Shown here: piece by piece, positions 1-7,511 of the stretch | Layout of the letters: every line of letters begins with the position of its first letter | Position numbering within the stretch: the stretch's first letter is position 1 | NCBI GenBank assembly: GCA_900542265.1 | Contig: UQML01000005.1 | Location: forward strand, 30,056-94,055 | Direction of reading: 5' to 3' | DNA from: an uncultured Eggerthella sp. | GTDB lineage: Bacteria; Actinomycetota; Coriobacteriia; Coriobacteriales; Eggerthellaceae | Length of the DNA stretch: 64,000 nt | The notes under the pieces: generated by a model | The model's database searches: none | Told to the model about the DNA's origin: nothing | Seen by the model: the letters and a program-made list of their open reading frames with translations, nothing else | Program-made: the position numbers and the translations under genes

Positions 1-275
1 AGTGCCATGCCGCCAATGAGCTGTACGTCATGGTGGCGCAACCCCAAGGTTCGCTTTGACGCCTCTCGGACTGCAGCAAACGCTTCAGGCAGGAGATCAT
101 CAAGCTGAGCGCCCTGTTCAAGGCGAGCACGCAACTCAACGGTTACATGAGCTAGCTCATCATCAGTTTTTGCTTCATACGTTGATTCGAGAGCATTAAT
201 TTTTTCTACTAGTTGTTCGTATTTTTTGAGCGCCTTACCTTCACCAGCGCTTAAGAGTTTAGAGAGAAATCCCAT
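1..275 (-). CDS. secA: SecA translocase, N-terminal fragment (runs off the window)
   Basis: SecA is the ATPase motor that drives pre-proteins through SecYEG. Only the first 91 codons are present; the gene continues past position 1. The reading begins MGFLSKLLSAGEGKALKKYE and runs to HHDVQLIGGMAL, which is the conserved SecA stretch just before the first nucleotide-binding motif. The ATG at 273-275 has AGGA about nine bases upstream. A candidate promoter (TTGTCA, 18 bp, GATAAG) lies at 309-338 in the gap after the upstream regulator gene. The identification is firm from the conserved N-terminus; nothing can be said of the rest. Confidence 0.93.
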   Translation of the reverse strand, partial: MGFLSKLLSAGEGKALKKYEQLVEKINALESTYEAKTDDELAHVTVELRARLEQGAQLDDLLPEAFAAVREASKRTLGLRHHDVQLIGGMA

Positions 276-308
276 AGTATAATTCCTAGCAAGTATTTCT
301 TTGTTAGA

Positions 309-338
309 CTTATCGCAACTACCTTACCACATTGACAA
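309..338 (-). promoter_or_regulatory. Candidate secA promoter
   Basis: On the minus strand TTGTCA (333-338) is followed by an 18-bp spacer and GATAAG (309-314), about 35 bases upstream of the secA ATG. The match is moderate (-35 five of six, -10 four of six). It would give secA its own promoter separate from the regulator gene upstream. Confidence 0.4.
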
Positions 339-408
339 TTTTGTCGGCTATCACACACTCTACTCTACCCCTGTAAGACACGATAATTACAAAGTTTGAC
401 GCTTATCT

Positions 409-1302
409 TTATTGCGCTTCCGCAAGAATTTCTTCATACAAATTCGTCAGTCGCGCTGATCCTTCCAACGCGTATTTGGACACCGCGCGTTTGCGAAATA
501 AAGAAATACATTCCATTGCCCTAAAATGCAAATGAATTTTACGAAGCACTTGTGCCTGCAAATAACAAACTTGTTCATTAAACGGATCAACAGACTCAGC
601 AAATTCTAAAAAGCGCAAAGCAAAATGATAGTCCCTGTCCTTTACCAAATTTTGCGCGCAAACTAGAGCAACTGTTGTCACCTTGTTTTTCCACATAGAA
701 CGCGCTGCTACTATCTCTTGATTGTTAAACCCGGGCAAGAGTTCTCCCCGATACAAATCCTTCAACGCATCCAAGACCACCACATAATCTGAAAGTCTAC
801 CGCACATTATCTCATCGCAAAGATACTCTAGCGCCACCAGATCAATGAAGGAGTTATTTGAATTGATTTTTAACGAAGTTCTACTTTTTGAAATCCATGA
901 AATTTCTCCTGAATCATTAGCAAACAGACGACTCATATAACTCCAAAGCGTATAGAGCGACTGGCGAGGTTTCTTTGCGTTTGACGATGGCCACAACACT
1001 TGGGAAATCCATTCACGCGAAATCTCGCGATCATGCTGGATAGAGATCAAAGCAAGCAGCTCTTTTGCCTGATCACGCAATTCGTGTGCTTGAACAACAC
1101 CATTATGGTTTGTAACACAAGAAAACCCACCAAAGAAGCGAAGTTCTTGCAAATCATGAGCAGAAGTAACATCAGGAGAAAATGAGCAAGACGGCTCTTT
1201 TGCCTCATGCATATTCATAGCACAACACGATTGACTCTTTAATGATTCAACTTTTGACGATGGATTTTTTGCTTGAATGAATGAATTTACGGTATTGGAC
1301 AT
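409..1302 (-). CDS. SARP/BTAD-type transcriptional regulator
   Basis: The 297-residue protein has two parts. Roughly residues 55-130 look like an OmpR-type winged helix (ISREWISQVLWPS, then RQSLYTLWSYMSRLF), and about 145-297 look like a bacterial transcriptional activation domain (ALKDLYRGELLPG, then helical TPR-like repeats ending in LTNLYEEILAE). This combination is typical of SARP regulators. A GTG six codons upstream is possible, but ATG at 1300-1302 has AAAGGA six bases before it and is preferred. No kinase, ATPase or receiver domain is fused. No biosynthetic cluster lies nearby, so the target is unknown; 11-bp phased repeats at 2313-2345 are one candidate. An 8-bp inverted repeat (1339-1346/1360-1367) sits in its upstream region. 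Confidence 0.72.
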   Translation of the reverse strand: MSNTVNSFIQAKNPSSKVESLKSQSCCAMNMHEAKEPSCSFSPDVTSAHDLQELRFFGGFSCVTNHNGVVQAHELRDQAKELLALISIQHDREISREWISQVLWPSSNAKKPRQSLYTLWSYMSRLFANDSGEISWISKSRTSLKINSNNSFIDLVALEYLCDEIMCGRLSDYVVVLDALKDLYRGELLPGFNNQEIVAARSMWKNKVTTVALVCAQNLVKDRDYHFALRFLEFAESVDPFNEQVCYLQAQVLRKIHLHFRAMECISLFRKRAVSKYALEGSARLTNLYEEILAEAQ

Positions 1303-1692
1303 ATCCAATCCTTTCTGCACTTACAGTGCCGGGCTTAGAGAGAAATTTGACTGTTCTTCATTTCTCTGATCGAGTTATTTTTATGCCAGAATCGTTTAAA
1401 AGAAGCTGGCAAAAAACTCATTACAATTCGTACACTTAGACTTCAAAACACATAAATCAACGCCCTTAATCCGTTCACCTGATAGTGAGCGCCATTTATC
1501 GGCTGAAGCCTCCAGGAGTATTTGAGAATTATCAAGTCACCCGTATTGTATTTGTGCTTCGATTGGATGCGATGCAAATCTACTTGCTCTCGGAGGACAC
1601 GTACTTTAGCAAAATTTTTTGTGGAGTGCGAGTCAAAATTTTGAGTTGACCTCGTATTTTGCTTCAAATCCAAAAAAGGTGGAAATTGGTGC
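1303..1692. other. Gene-free spacer upstream of the regulator
   Basis: No convincing gene is seen. The stretch holds an inverted repeat AGAGAAAT/ATTTCTCT (1339-1367) in the regulator's upstream region and a perfect 12-bp palindrome TCAAAATTTTGA (1633-1644). A 97-codon minus-strand frame here (1443-1736) overlaps the tRNA promoter and resembles no family. Confidence 0.5.
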
Positions 1693-1721
1693 TTGACACA
1701 GCTGCTGAGAATTACTAATAT
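1693..1721 (+). promoter_or_regulatory. Promoter of the tRNA-Gln/tRNA-Glu unit
   Basis: TTGACA (1693-1698), a 17-bp spacer and TAATAT (1716-1721) form a near-consensus housekeeping sigma promoter. The expected start near 1728 lies 20 bases before the first tRNA, as usual for stable-RNA units. Confidence 0.85.
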
Positions 1722-1747
1722 ATTCAGTCGCGTCATGGTTAACCCAT

Positions 1748-1821
1748 TGGGGTGTCGTCTAATGGTAGGACAGCGGTTTCTGGTACCGTATGTGAGGGTT
1801 CGACTCCTTCCACCCCAGCCA
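1748..1821 (+). tRNA. tRNA-Gln (anticodon CTG)
   Basis: Acceptor arms 1748-1754 (TGGGGTG) and 1811-1817 (CACCCCA) pair fully. Discriminator G and CCA are encoded (1818-1821). The anticodon loop TTCTGGT gives CTG, reading CAG. The T-loop GTTCGACTC is canonical. The tRNA is followed after four bases by tRNA-Glu in the same unit. Confidence 0.95.
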
Positions 1822-1825
1822 ACAT

Positions 1826-1902
1826 GGCCCCGTCGTCTAGCGGTTTAGGACGCCGCCCTCTCAAGGCGGAGATCGCCGGTTCGAATCCGGTCGGGACTAC
1901 CA
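1826..1902 (+). tRNA. tRNA-Glu (anticodon CTC)
   Basis: Anticodon stem CCGCC/GGCGG encloses CTCTCAA, giving anticodon CTC (reads GAG). The T-arm GCCGGTTCGAATCCGGT is canonical and CCA is encoded (1900-1902). The acceptor stem is imperfect: G1826 faces U at 1898 (wobble) and C1828 faces A1896, a mismatch at pair 3-70. A T at 1828 would restore pairing. Otherwise it is a normal tRNA-Glu sharing the tRNA-Gln promoter. Confidence 0.92.
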
Positions 1903-1911
1903 GAGAATTTC

Positions 1912-1941
1912 AAAGGTCAGACATAATGTCTGACCTTTTTT
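1912..1941 (+). terminator. Rho-independent terminator of the tRNA unit
   Basis: A perfect 12-bp stem (AAAGGTCAGACA / TGTCTGACCTTT) with a 3-base loop is followed by a T run, ten bases after the tRNA-Glu CCA end. Confidence 0.9.
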
Positions 1942-2187
1942 CTTGTCTGTTGCTACTTAAATTTTCTTAGTTGAAGCAATATTACATTGCATCTGTCGTT
2001 TACAATCCCCTGCCTTAAGCGCCTTCCTATCGTCTTATTGCCTTTTCCATTACGCTATTCAGCTCATCCGATAACGCCCTACAACATAAGTCCCTTTTAA
2101 AATCAGAAATTAACTCGTCCTTTAATTAAGCCTTAAACTTAGCCTTTTTCGTCTCAAAATAAACCGATATTTTAACTCAACTCGTCT
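1942..2187. other. AT-rich spacer, nothing recognised
   Basis: Pyrimidine-rich on the plus strand, with frequent stops in all frames. No RNA gene or coding region was recognised here. Confidence 0.5.
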
Positions 2188-2280
2188 TCATAATCTCTTC
2201 GCATTTAGATACGTTTTTCCACAAGTGAGGCATGTTTCATTCCTAAATTTGCAGAATATATGAAATCCGTCACTCTTCAT
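2188..2280 (-). CDS. Possible 30-residue Cys-containing small ORF
   Basis: ATG at 2278-2280 is preceded by GAGGGG five bases away, a good Shine-Dalgarno. The peptide runs MKSDGFHIFCKFRNETCLTC to NAKRL, with cysteines at 10, 17 and 20 (a C-x6-C-x2-C pattern). It lies between the triple 11-bp repeats and the tRNA unit and has no neighbours in an operon. It could be a chance frame or the remnant of a longer zinc-finger gene. No family is recognised. Confidence 0.22.
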   Translation of the reverse strand: MKSDGFHIFCKFRNETCLTCGKTYLNAKRL

Positions 2281-2312
2281 AAAAACCCCTCATCAGAGGT
2301 GATTTTCATCTA

Positions 2313-2345
2313 TTTTTAAGACATTTTTGAGACACTTTTAAGACA
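2313..2345. repeat. Three tandem 11-bp repeats
   Basis: TTTTTAAGACA (2313-2323), TTTTTGAGACA (2324-2334) and CTTTTAAGACA (2335-2345) abut exactly. An 11-bp period puts each copy on the same DNA face. On the minus strand they read TGTCTTA/TGTCTCA/TGTCTTA plus A-tracts and precede the small ORF at 2188-2280. Confidence 0.75.
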
Positions 2346-2348
2346 AAG

Positions 2349-2390
2349 AAAAAACCTGAACTTGAAAGCAAATCCAAGTTCAGGTTTTTC
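2349..2390 (-). terminator. Terminator of aroE (bidirectional shape)
   Basis: A 12-bp perfect stem, AACCTGAACTTG (2353-2364) with CAAGTTCAGGTT (2375-2386), carries A/T runs on both sides, about 70 bases past the aroE stop. On the minus strand it ends in six Ts. Confidence 0.85.
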
Positions 2391-2461
2391 ATTACTACAA
2401 TGGGTGATTGTTTTCTCTTATGAGCACCTAATTACACCTAATAAGATGATAGAGTTTAGCG

Positions 2462-3328
2462 TTATGAAAACACTTTTTCTTCAATCAAATCGACCGGCAT
2501 CTGAGCACCAAACCAGATTTCTTCTGAAACAGCAGCTTGATAGAGCAACATACCCAAACCATTGATAGCAAGGTTGCCTTTAGCACGAGCATCTGCCAAG
2601 AATTGCGTCTCGCGGGGGAAATAAATTGCGTCTGCCACAACAATACCTGGACGAATGAGATCAGTTGGGATAGGTGTATCAGTATTACCCTCACCCATGC
2701 CAACATTAGTTGCATTGATCAAAATTGATGAATCCTCAATTGCGGTTTTGAGAGCTTCTTCATCTTCAAGATCATGAAGAATAACCTCACAACCAGTCTT
2801 AGCAACAACGCGTGGAATCATTTCTTCAGCAGTTTTATGAGACTTACCCTGAGCACGAGCAAATAGATGAATCTTTGCAACCCCATCAAGTGCAGCTTGG
2901 GCGAAAATTGCCGATCCAGCACCACCAGGACCCAGCAGCGTAATGGTTGCGCCTTCAACTTCAACCCCATGAGCACGTAAGTTAGTCATAAAACCAATGC
3001 CATCAGAATTGTGACCATATGCCTTACCATCTTTAAACTCAACGACGTTAACTGAATCAATTAACTCAACTGAATCTGAAATCTCATCAAGTAAGGGAAT
3101 AATAGCACGCTTATGTGGCATGGTGACATTGCATCCTACCAGCCCGTCCATACCCTTAAAACCCTCTACAACTGCCGCTAAATTCTCAGGCTCAACATCA
3201 AAGCAAGTATATACTGCATCAATTCCTAAGTGCTGGTACGACAAATTGTGCATCGTCGGTGAAAGTGAATGCTCTGTTGGCTTTCCGATCAAGCACGTCG
3301 TTTTGGTATGCCCCGTAATTTCAGCCAT
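2462..3328 (-). CDS. aroE: Shikimate dehydrogenase
   Basis: Reduces 3-dehydroshikimate to shikimate with NADPH in the aromatic amino-acid pathway. The 288-residue protein has the substrate motif SLSPTMHN near the start, the catalytic lysine in NVTMPHKRA, the nucleotide loop LLGPGGAGSA and NATNVGM. ATG at 3326-3328 has AAGGAG seven bases upstream; a longer frame to 3388 lacks this support and would add 20 unrelated residues. The length is normal for AroE. It lies downstream of uvrB, whose terminator separates them. aroA and tyrA of the same pathway are far away (56738-59201). Confidence 0.95.
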   Translation of the reverse strand: MAEITGHTKTTCLIGKPTEHSLSPTMHNLSYQHLGIDAVYTCFDVEPENLAAVVEGFKGMDGLVGCNVTMPHKRAIIPLLDEISDSVELIDSVNVVEFKDGKAYGHNSDGIGFMTNLRAHGVEVEGATITLLGPGGAGSAIFAQAALDGVAKIHLFARAQGKSHKTAEEMIPRVVAKTGCEVILHDLEDEEALKTAIEDSSILINATNVGMGEGNTDTPIPTDLIRPGIVVADAIYFPRETQFLADARAKGNLAINGLGMLLYQAAVSEEIWFGAQMPVDLIEEKVFS

Positions 3329-3480
3329 ACGTTTTCTCCTTACGTATTCCCCAAGTGATTTTATTTTTAGCGATGGGGCAAACAACATACCGCATCGTTA
3401 AAAAGTGCTTGTATTCATTATGGCGCAACACCCCCGAAGTTACGTGCACAAATAGAATGTTAATAGGAGAAAAATGAAAC

Positions 3481-3508
3481 CGTACAGGAAATGAATAATT
3501 CCTGTACG
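3481..3508 (-). terminator. Terminator after uvrB
   Basis: A perfect 10-bp inverted repeat, CGTACAGGAA / TTCCTGTACG with an 8-base loop, lies 30 bases beyond the uvrB stop. On the minus strand it is followed by GTTTCATTTTTC. Confidence 0.75.
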
Positions 3509-3537
3509 ATCAATATCATTATCAAGTCATTATCAAG

Positions 3538-5658
3538 TTATCGTGCTCGTCTACCAAACTTTGAACCTTTACGAGCCGTTTTTTTAAGTTCGCCTAAAAT
3601 ATCCTCTTCGCTTTTTCCCTCAAGTTGCATGCGTAGTTTTACTACCTGATCACGTAGACTTGCAGCCGATTCAAAATCCATCGCCGTGGAAGCTGAACGC
3701 ATCTCTTCTTCAAGCGAAGCAATTACGCGCAAAACTTCAGAACGCGACATTTCAGCAAGCGCCGCATTAACCTGCTCAGCACTCTCGAATCCTTCTTCGT
3801 TCATGTGATCAGTAATGTCAGAAATTGACTTTTGGATGGTTTGTGGCGTAATGCCATGTTCTTCGTTAAAAGCAATCTGCAGTTCACGACGGCGCGCTGT
3901 TTCATCAATTGCACGGCGCATAGAATCAGTGATTTTGTCTGCATACATAATCACTTGACCATCCGCATTACGCGCAGCGCGCCCTATTGTCTGGATAAGC
4001 GAACGATGGTTACGCAAGAATCCTTCTTTATCAGTATCAAGAATGGCTACTAGACTTACCTCGGGAAGATCAAGACCCTCGCGCAATAAGTTAATACCAA
4101 CTAATACATCAAACTCACCACGACGAAGATCGCTCAAAATCTCAACACGCTCAAGGGTGCCAATATCAGAATGCATATAACGAGCACGCACCCCTTGATC
4201 AAGCAAATGTTCCGTCAGATCTTCAGCCATTCGTTTGGTAAGCGTAGTAATCAATACGCGCTCATTACGCGCTGCTCTAATCTTTGACTCATCAATGATG
4301 TCATCAATCTGCGACAAAATAGGTCTTACTGAAATTTCTGGATCAAGAAGTCCGGTTGGACGAATAATCTGCTCGATTACATCTTCACTGACGCGCTCTT
4401 CATAATCTCCTGGCGTAGCTGAAACATAAACAAATTGCGGTACCCGTGCTTCAAACTCATCAAAACGCAAAGGGCGATTATCCAAACAGCTTGGAAGCCT
4501 AAAGCCATGCTCAGCAAGAGTGATTTTGCGGGAGCGATCGCCTTCATGCATGCCGCGAATCTGTGGTACCGTGACATGCGACTCATCAATAAAGCAAACA
4601 AAATCATCCGGGAAATAATCAATGAGCGTATAGGGTGGTTCGCCTGGTTTACGACCATCAATATGACGCGAATAATTCTCAATACCTGAACAAAAACCCA
4701 TCGTTTCAATCATCTCAAGGTCATAACTCGTACGCATTTCAAGACGCTGTGCTTCAAGCAGCTTGCCCTCTTCCCTAAATTCTGCCAATCGCTGTTGCAG
4801 TTCAGTTTGAATGGTATCCAAAGCACGCTCCACCGCTGGACGCGCAGCAACATAATGAGAAGCCGGCCAGATGGGAAGCGCTTCAAATGAGTTCAGTTCC
4901 TCTCCCGTTACTTTGTCAATTTCTGTGATCGAATCAATCTCATCGCCCCAAAATTCAACACGAATAGGGTTATCAGCATAAGGTGGGAAAATATCGATGG
5001 CATCACCACGTACACGAAATGTTCCACGCGCAAAGTCATAATCATTGCGGTCATATTGGATATCAATAAGGCTCGCAATAACCTCATCGCGATCTTTTTC
5101 AATTTCTTTATCTAAAAAGATGGCCATACCAGCATATTCGGCAGGTGAACCAATGCCGTATATGCAAGAGACAGAAGCCACCACAATAACATCACGACGC
5201 GAAAGAAGTGCCGCTGTCGCTGCATGGCGCAACTTTTCCACTTCCTCATTGATAGAGGCATCTTTCTCAATAAAGGTGTCAGTCGTAGGAACATAAGCTT
5301 CAGGCTGATAATAATCGTAGTAAGAAACAAAATAGACAACCGCATTATGGGGAAAGAATTCACGTAACTCAGCTGCAAGCTGAGCAGCAAGCGTCTTGTT
5401 AGGAGCAAGAATCAAGGTAGGACGCTGGATCTTTTCAATAGTCTTTGCCATTGTATAAGTTTTTCCCGACCCGGTAACACCCATGAGTGTTTGATAGCGC
5501 ATCCCTGCTTCAACGTTATGAGCGATAGCGTTAATGGCTTCCGGTTGATCACCTGCTGGCTCATAATCGGAAGCAACCTCAAGAGGCAATTCAGCAAGGC
5601 GGGCAACAGGAAGCTTCCCTTCCATGGTCTTACCTTCAATATTAGATAAATGACTCAT
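3538..5658 (-). CDS. uvrB: Excinuclease ABC subunit B
   Basis: UvrB is the damage-verifying helicase-like subunit of nucleotide excision repair, loaded by UvrA and then recruiting UvrC. The 706 residues show Walker A GVTGSGKT (about 60-67), the beta-hairpin region with FVSYYDYYQPEAYVP, helicase motifs DESHVT, YVSATPGDYE and QTIGRAARN, and a C-terminal UVR motif (MDFESAASLRDQVVKLRMQL). ATG at 5656-5658 follows AAGGAGG. coaE and rpsA upstream give the usual actinobacterial neighbourhood; uvrA is 28 kb away. No SOS box was found upstream. Confidence 0.98.
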   Translation of the reverse strand: MSHLSNIEGKTMEGKLPVARLAELPLEVASDYEPAGDQPEAINAIAHNVEAGMRYQTLMGVTGSGKTYTMAKTIEKIQRPTLILAPNKTLAAQLAAELREFFPHNAVVYFVSYYDYYQPEAYVPTTDTFIEKDASINEEVEKLRHAATAALLSRRDVIVVASVSCIYGIGSPAEYAGMAIFLDKEIEKDRDEVIASLIDIQYDRNDYDFARGTFRVRGDAIDIFPPYADNPIRVEFWGDEIDSITEIDKVTGEELNSFEALPIWPASHYVAARPAVERALDTIQTELQQRLAEFREEGKLLEAQRLEMRTSYDLEMIETMGFCSGIENYSRHIDGRKPGEPPYTLIDYFPDDFVCFIDESHVTVPQIRGMHEGDRSRKITLAEHGFRLPSCLDNRPLRFDEFEARVPQFVYVSATPGDYEERVSEDVIEQIIRPTGLLDPEISVRPILSQIDDIIDESKIRAARNERVLITTLTKRMAEDLTEHLLDQGVRARYMHSDIGTLERVEILSDLRRGEFDVLVGINLLREGLDLPEVSLVAILDTDKEGFLRNHRSLIQTIGRAARNADGQVIMYADKITDSMRRAIDETARRRELQIAFNEEHGITPQTIQKSISDITDHMNEEGFESAEQVNAALAEMSRSEVLRVIASLEEEMRSASTAMDFESAASLRDQVVKLRMQLEGKSEEDILGELKKTARKGSKFGRRAR

Positions 5659-5727
5659 GCGTCTCCTCCTTGAATATGACCCTATAAGCAGGTATTAGAG
5701 CATACGTGCTCCACGTTCGCTGTTCTC

Positions 5728-6327
5728 TTACAATAACTCTGCGATGCCTGATTCTTTTAGCCAGGTATAAATAGTGTGTTGAAATGTCTCAACTGTCGTA
5801 TCGTTAACAAACACTACATCAGATATCGCAATCCGCTGCTCTTCAGGAACCTGACGCGCAATACGGTTTCTTGCATCTCCTTCAGGAATCCCTCGATACT
5901 TCACTAATCGCTTGATGCGAACTTCGGGCGATGCGGTAACACACACTACAAGATCAGCATGATCGGCAAAATCATCACGTCCATCCAAAATTGCCATTTC
6001 TAACACGACAACTGCATGCGTTTTTTGTGCTTCATCAAGACGATAAAGACATTCTTTATACAGATATGATTGAGTTATTGAATCAAGTTTTTTAGTATTC
6101 TCAGGGCTAGAAAATGCACATGCCGCAAGTTTAGATCGAATGATAGTACCTTCGGCATCAAGAATGTGTTCCCCAAATGCTTCAACGAGTTCTTGCTTCA
6201 TAACAGGATTAGCCAAATTGTCATGGCCAACTAAATCAGCATAAACAACCGCTGCTCCGAGCGATGCCATATATTCAGTAAACGTGGATTTCCCACTACC
6301 CATACCACCAGTTACGAAGATCTTCAT
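5728..6327 (-). CDS. coaE: Dephospho-CoA kinase
   Basis: Phosphorylates the ribose 3'-OH of dephospho-CoA, the last step of coenzyme A synthesis. The 199-residue P-loop kinase begins MKIFVTGGMGSGKST with the Walker A at residues 7-15 and has ADLVVCVTASPEVRIKRL, the usual nucleotide-monophosphate-kinase-like segment. ATG at 6325-6327 follows GAGAGGA. It lies between mnmA and uvrB on one strand with gaps of 89 and 69 bases, so co-transcription is likely. Confidence 0.95.
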   Translation of the reverse strand: MKIFVTGGMGSGKSTFTEYMASLGAAVVYADLVGHDNLANPVMKQELVEAFGEHILDAEGTIIRSKLAACAFSSPENTKKLDSITQSYLYKECLYRLDEAQKTHAVVVLEMAILDGRDDFADHADLVVCVTASPEVRIKRLVKYRGIPEGDARNRIARQVPEEQRIAISDVVFVNDTTVETFQHTIYTWLKESGIAELL

Positions 6328-6416
6328 TGTGCTTGTCCTCTCGATTGCTTAAACCACAATCAAGTATAGTGGCTCATCACATCTCATCATATCTTTGAAA
6401 GAAAAGAATGACTGCC

Positions 6417-7511
6417 CTATCTGCTCTCTACAAACACTACGCTTTTTATAGGGGCAGATCCCAAAACGACATCATCTTGATAAAAGACGGCATATTGCCC
6501 AGGCGCTGTGGGAGTTTGCGCCACATCAAATACTGCGGTGACACAACCGTCAGATTCGGTAAAAATTCGTGCGCTAATCGCGTTCGACCGATAACGAATC
6601 TTGACACTACATATAATTCCATCGCCCTGCCCATAATCATACTGCTCGATACCTGCTTGCCACGTCAAAGGCCAGGTCGTCAATCCTGAAATAAGTGCAT
6701 CATTTTTATACGCGAGCACAAGCACGTTGCGCGAAACATCCTTTTCAACAACAAACACCGGCTCGCCAAGCGCAATACCAATTCCTTTACGCTGACCAAT
6801 GGTGTAGCGATGAAGCCCTTGATGTTCTCCTACTACGCTTCCGTCACGCAGTTCCACCTTACCAGGCGTATCAGCAATCCCGCGCTCAAGCAAAAAATCA
6901 CGGTAATCAGTAGGAACAAAACAAAGATCCTGACTTTCAGCTCGATGCGCTACAGGAAGTTCATGCTCATCTGCAAAGATACGCACGTCAGTTTTTTGCC
7001 ACTCCCCTAACGGCAAAACAAGACGCGCTAGCTGGTCTTGGGTAAGTTGTGCAAGCATGTAGCTTTGATCTTTTGTCGTATCATTTGCTTTTGCTATAGC
7101 GTATCGTCCTGTTACTGGATCAAACACGCGTCGTGCATAGTGACCCGTTGCCACAAAAGCAGCATCATAAGCATCTGCTACCTCAAGCAAAACAGGAATC
7201 TTGCAAAAGCGATTACAAAACACGCAAGGCGATGGGGTTTGACCTTGCGCACATTGATCGCAAAAAGGAACAATAACCGTACGCTCAAAAACCTCAGTCG
7301 CATCGCAAACAATATGTTCAATACCAAGAAAAGCAGCTACTTCTGAAGCCGCCTGAATAGATGCGTTTGTTGCAGCATCATCAACAAAACGAGCAGTAAC
7401 ACCAATAACCTGGTATCCCTGCTCAATAAGGAGAGCGGCGGAAGTTGCGCTATCGACTCCGCCGCTTAAACCTAAAACTATGCGAGAAGTATTTTCTGGC
7501 GTTTTACTCAG
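6417..7511 (-). CDS. mnmA: tRNA-uridine 2-sulfurtransferase with a non-canonical start
   Basis: MnmA adds sulfur to C2 of wobble uridine 34 in tRNA-Lys, -Glu and -Gln, using ATP and sulfur from a cysteine desulfurase. The protein carries the PP-loop SGGVDS right at its N-terminus, the first catalytic cysteine in PCVFCN, TGHYAR, the second in ESQDLCFVP, and the C-terminal beta-barrel. In this frame there is a stop at 7524-7526 and no ATG, GTG or TTG until 7223, which lies beyond the PP-loop. The best start is CTG at 7509-7511, giving 364 residues (family length about 360) and overlapping the rpsA stop by 8 bases. ATA at 7479-7481 is an alternative. Starting at 7223 would remove the ATP site. 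Confidence 0.85.
   Translation of the reverse strand: MSKTPENTSRIVLGLSGGVDSATSAALLIEQGYQVIGVTARFVDDAATNASIQAASEVAAFLGIEHIVCDATEVFERTVIVPFCDQCAQGQTPSPCVFCNRFCKIPVLLEVADAYDAAFVATGHYARRVFDPVTGRYAIAKANDTTKDQSYMLAQLTQDQLARLVLPLGEWQKTDVRIFADEHELPVAHRAESQDLCFVPTDYRDFLLERGIADTPGKVELRDGSVVGEHQGLHRYTIGQRKGIGIALGEPVFVVEKDVSRNVLVLAYKNDALISGLTTWPLTWQAGIEQYDYGQGDGIICSVKIRYRSNAISARIFTESDGCVTAVFDVAQTPTAPGQYAVFYQDDVVLGSAPIKSVVFVESR

Noticed and set aside
1443..1736. 97-codon minus-strand frame upstream of the tRNA pair
   Set aside because: It starts inside the tRNA promoter region, has no ribosome site, no recognisable domain and AT-driven composition.
1752..1970. 72-codon plus-strand frame
   Set aside because: It reads straight through tRNA-Gln and tRNA-Glu.
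5690..5727. SOS box upstream of uvrB
   Set aside because: GAAC occurs twice but without the GTTC half-site at the spacing of an actinobacterial LexA box.
6417..7223. 268-residue short MnmA starting at GTG 7223
   Set aside because: It would lack the PP-loop SGGVDS and both ATP-binding segments that are encoded intact upstream in the same frame.
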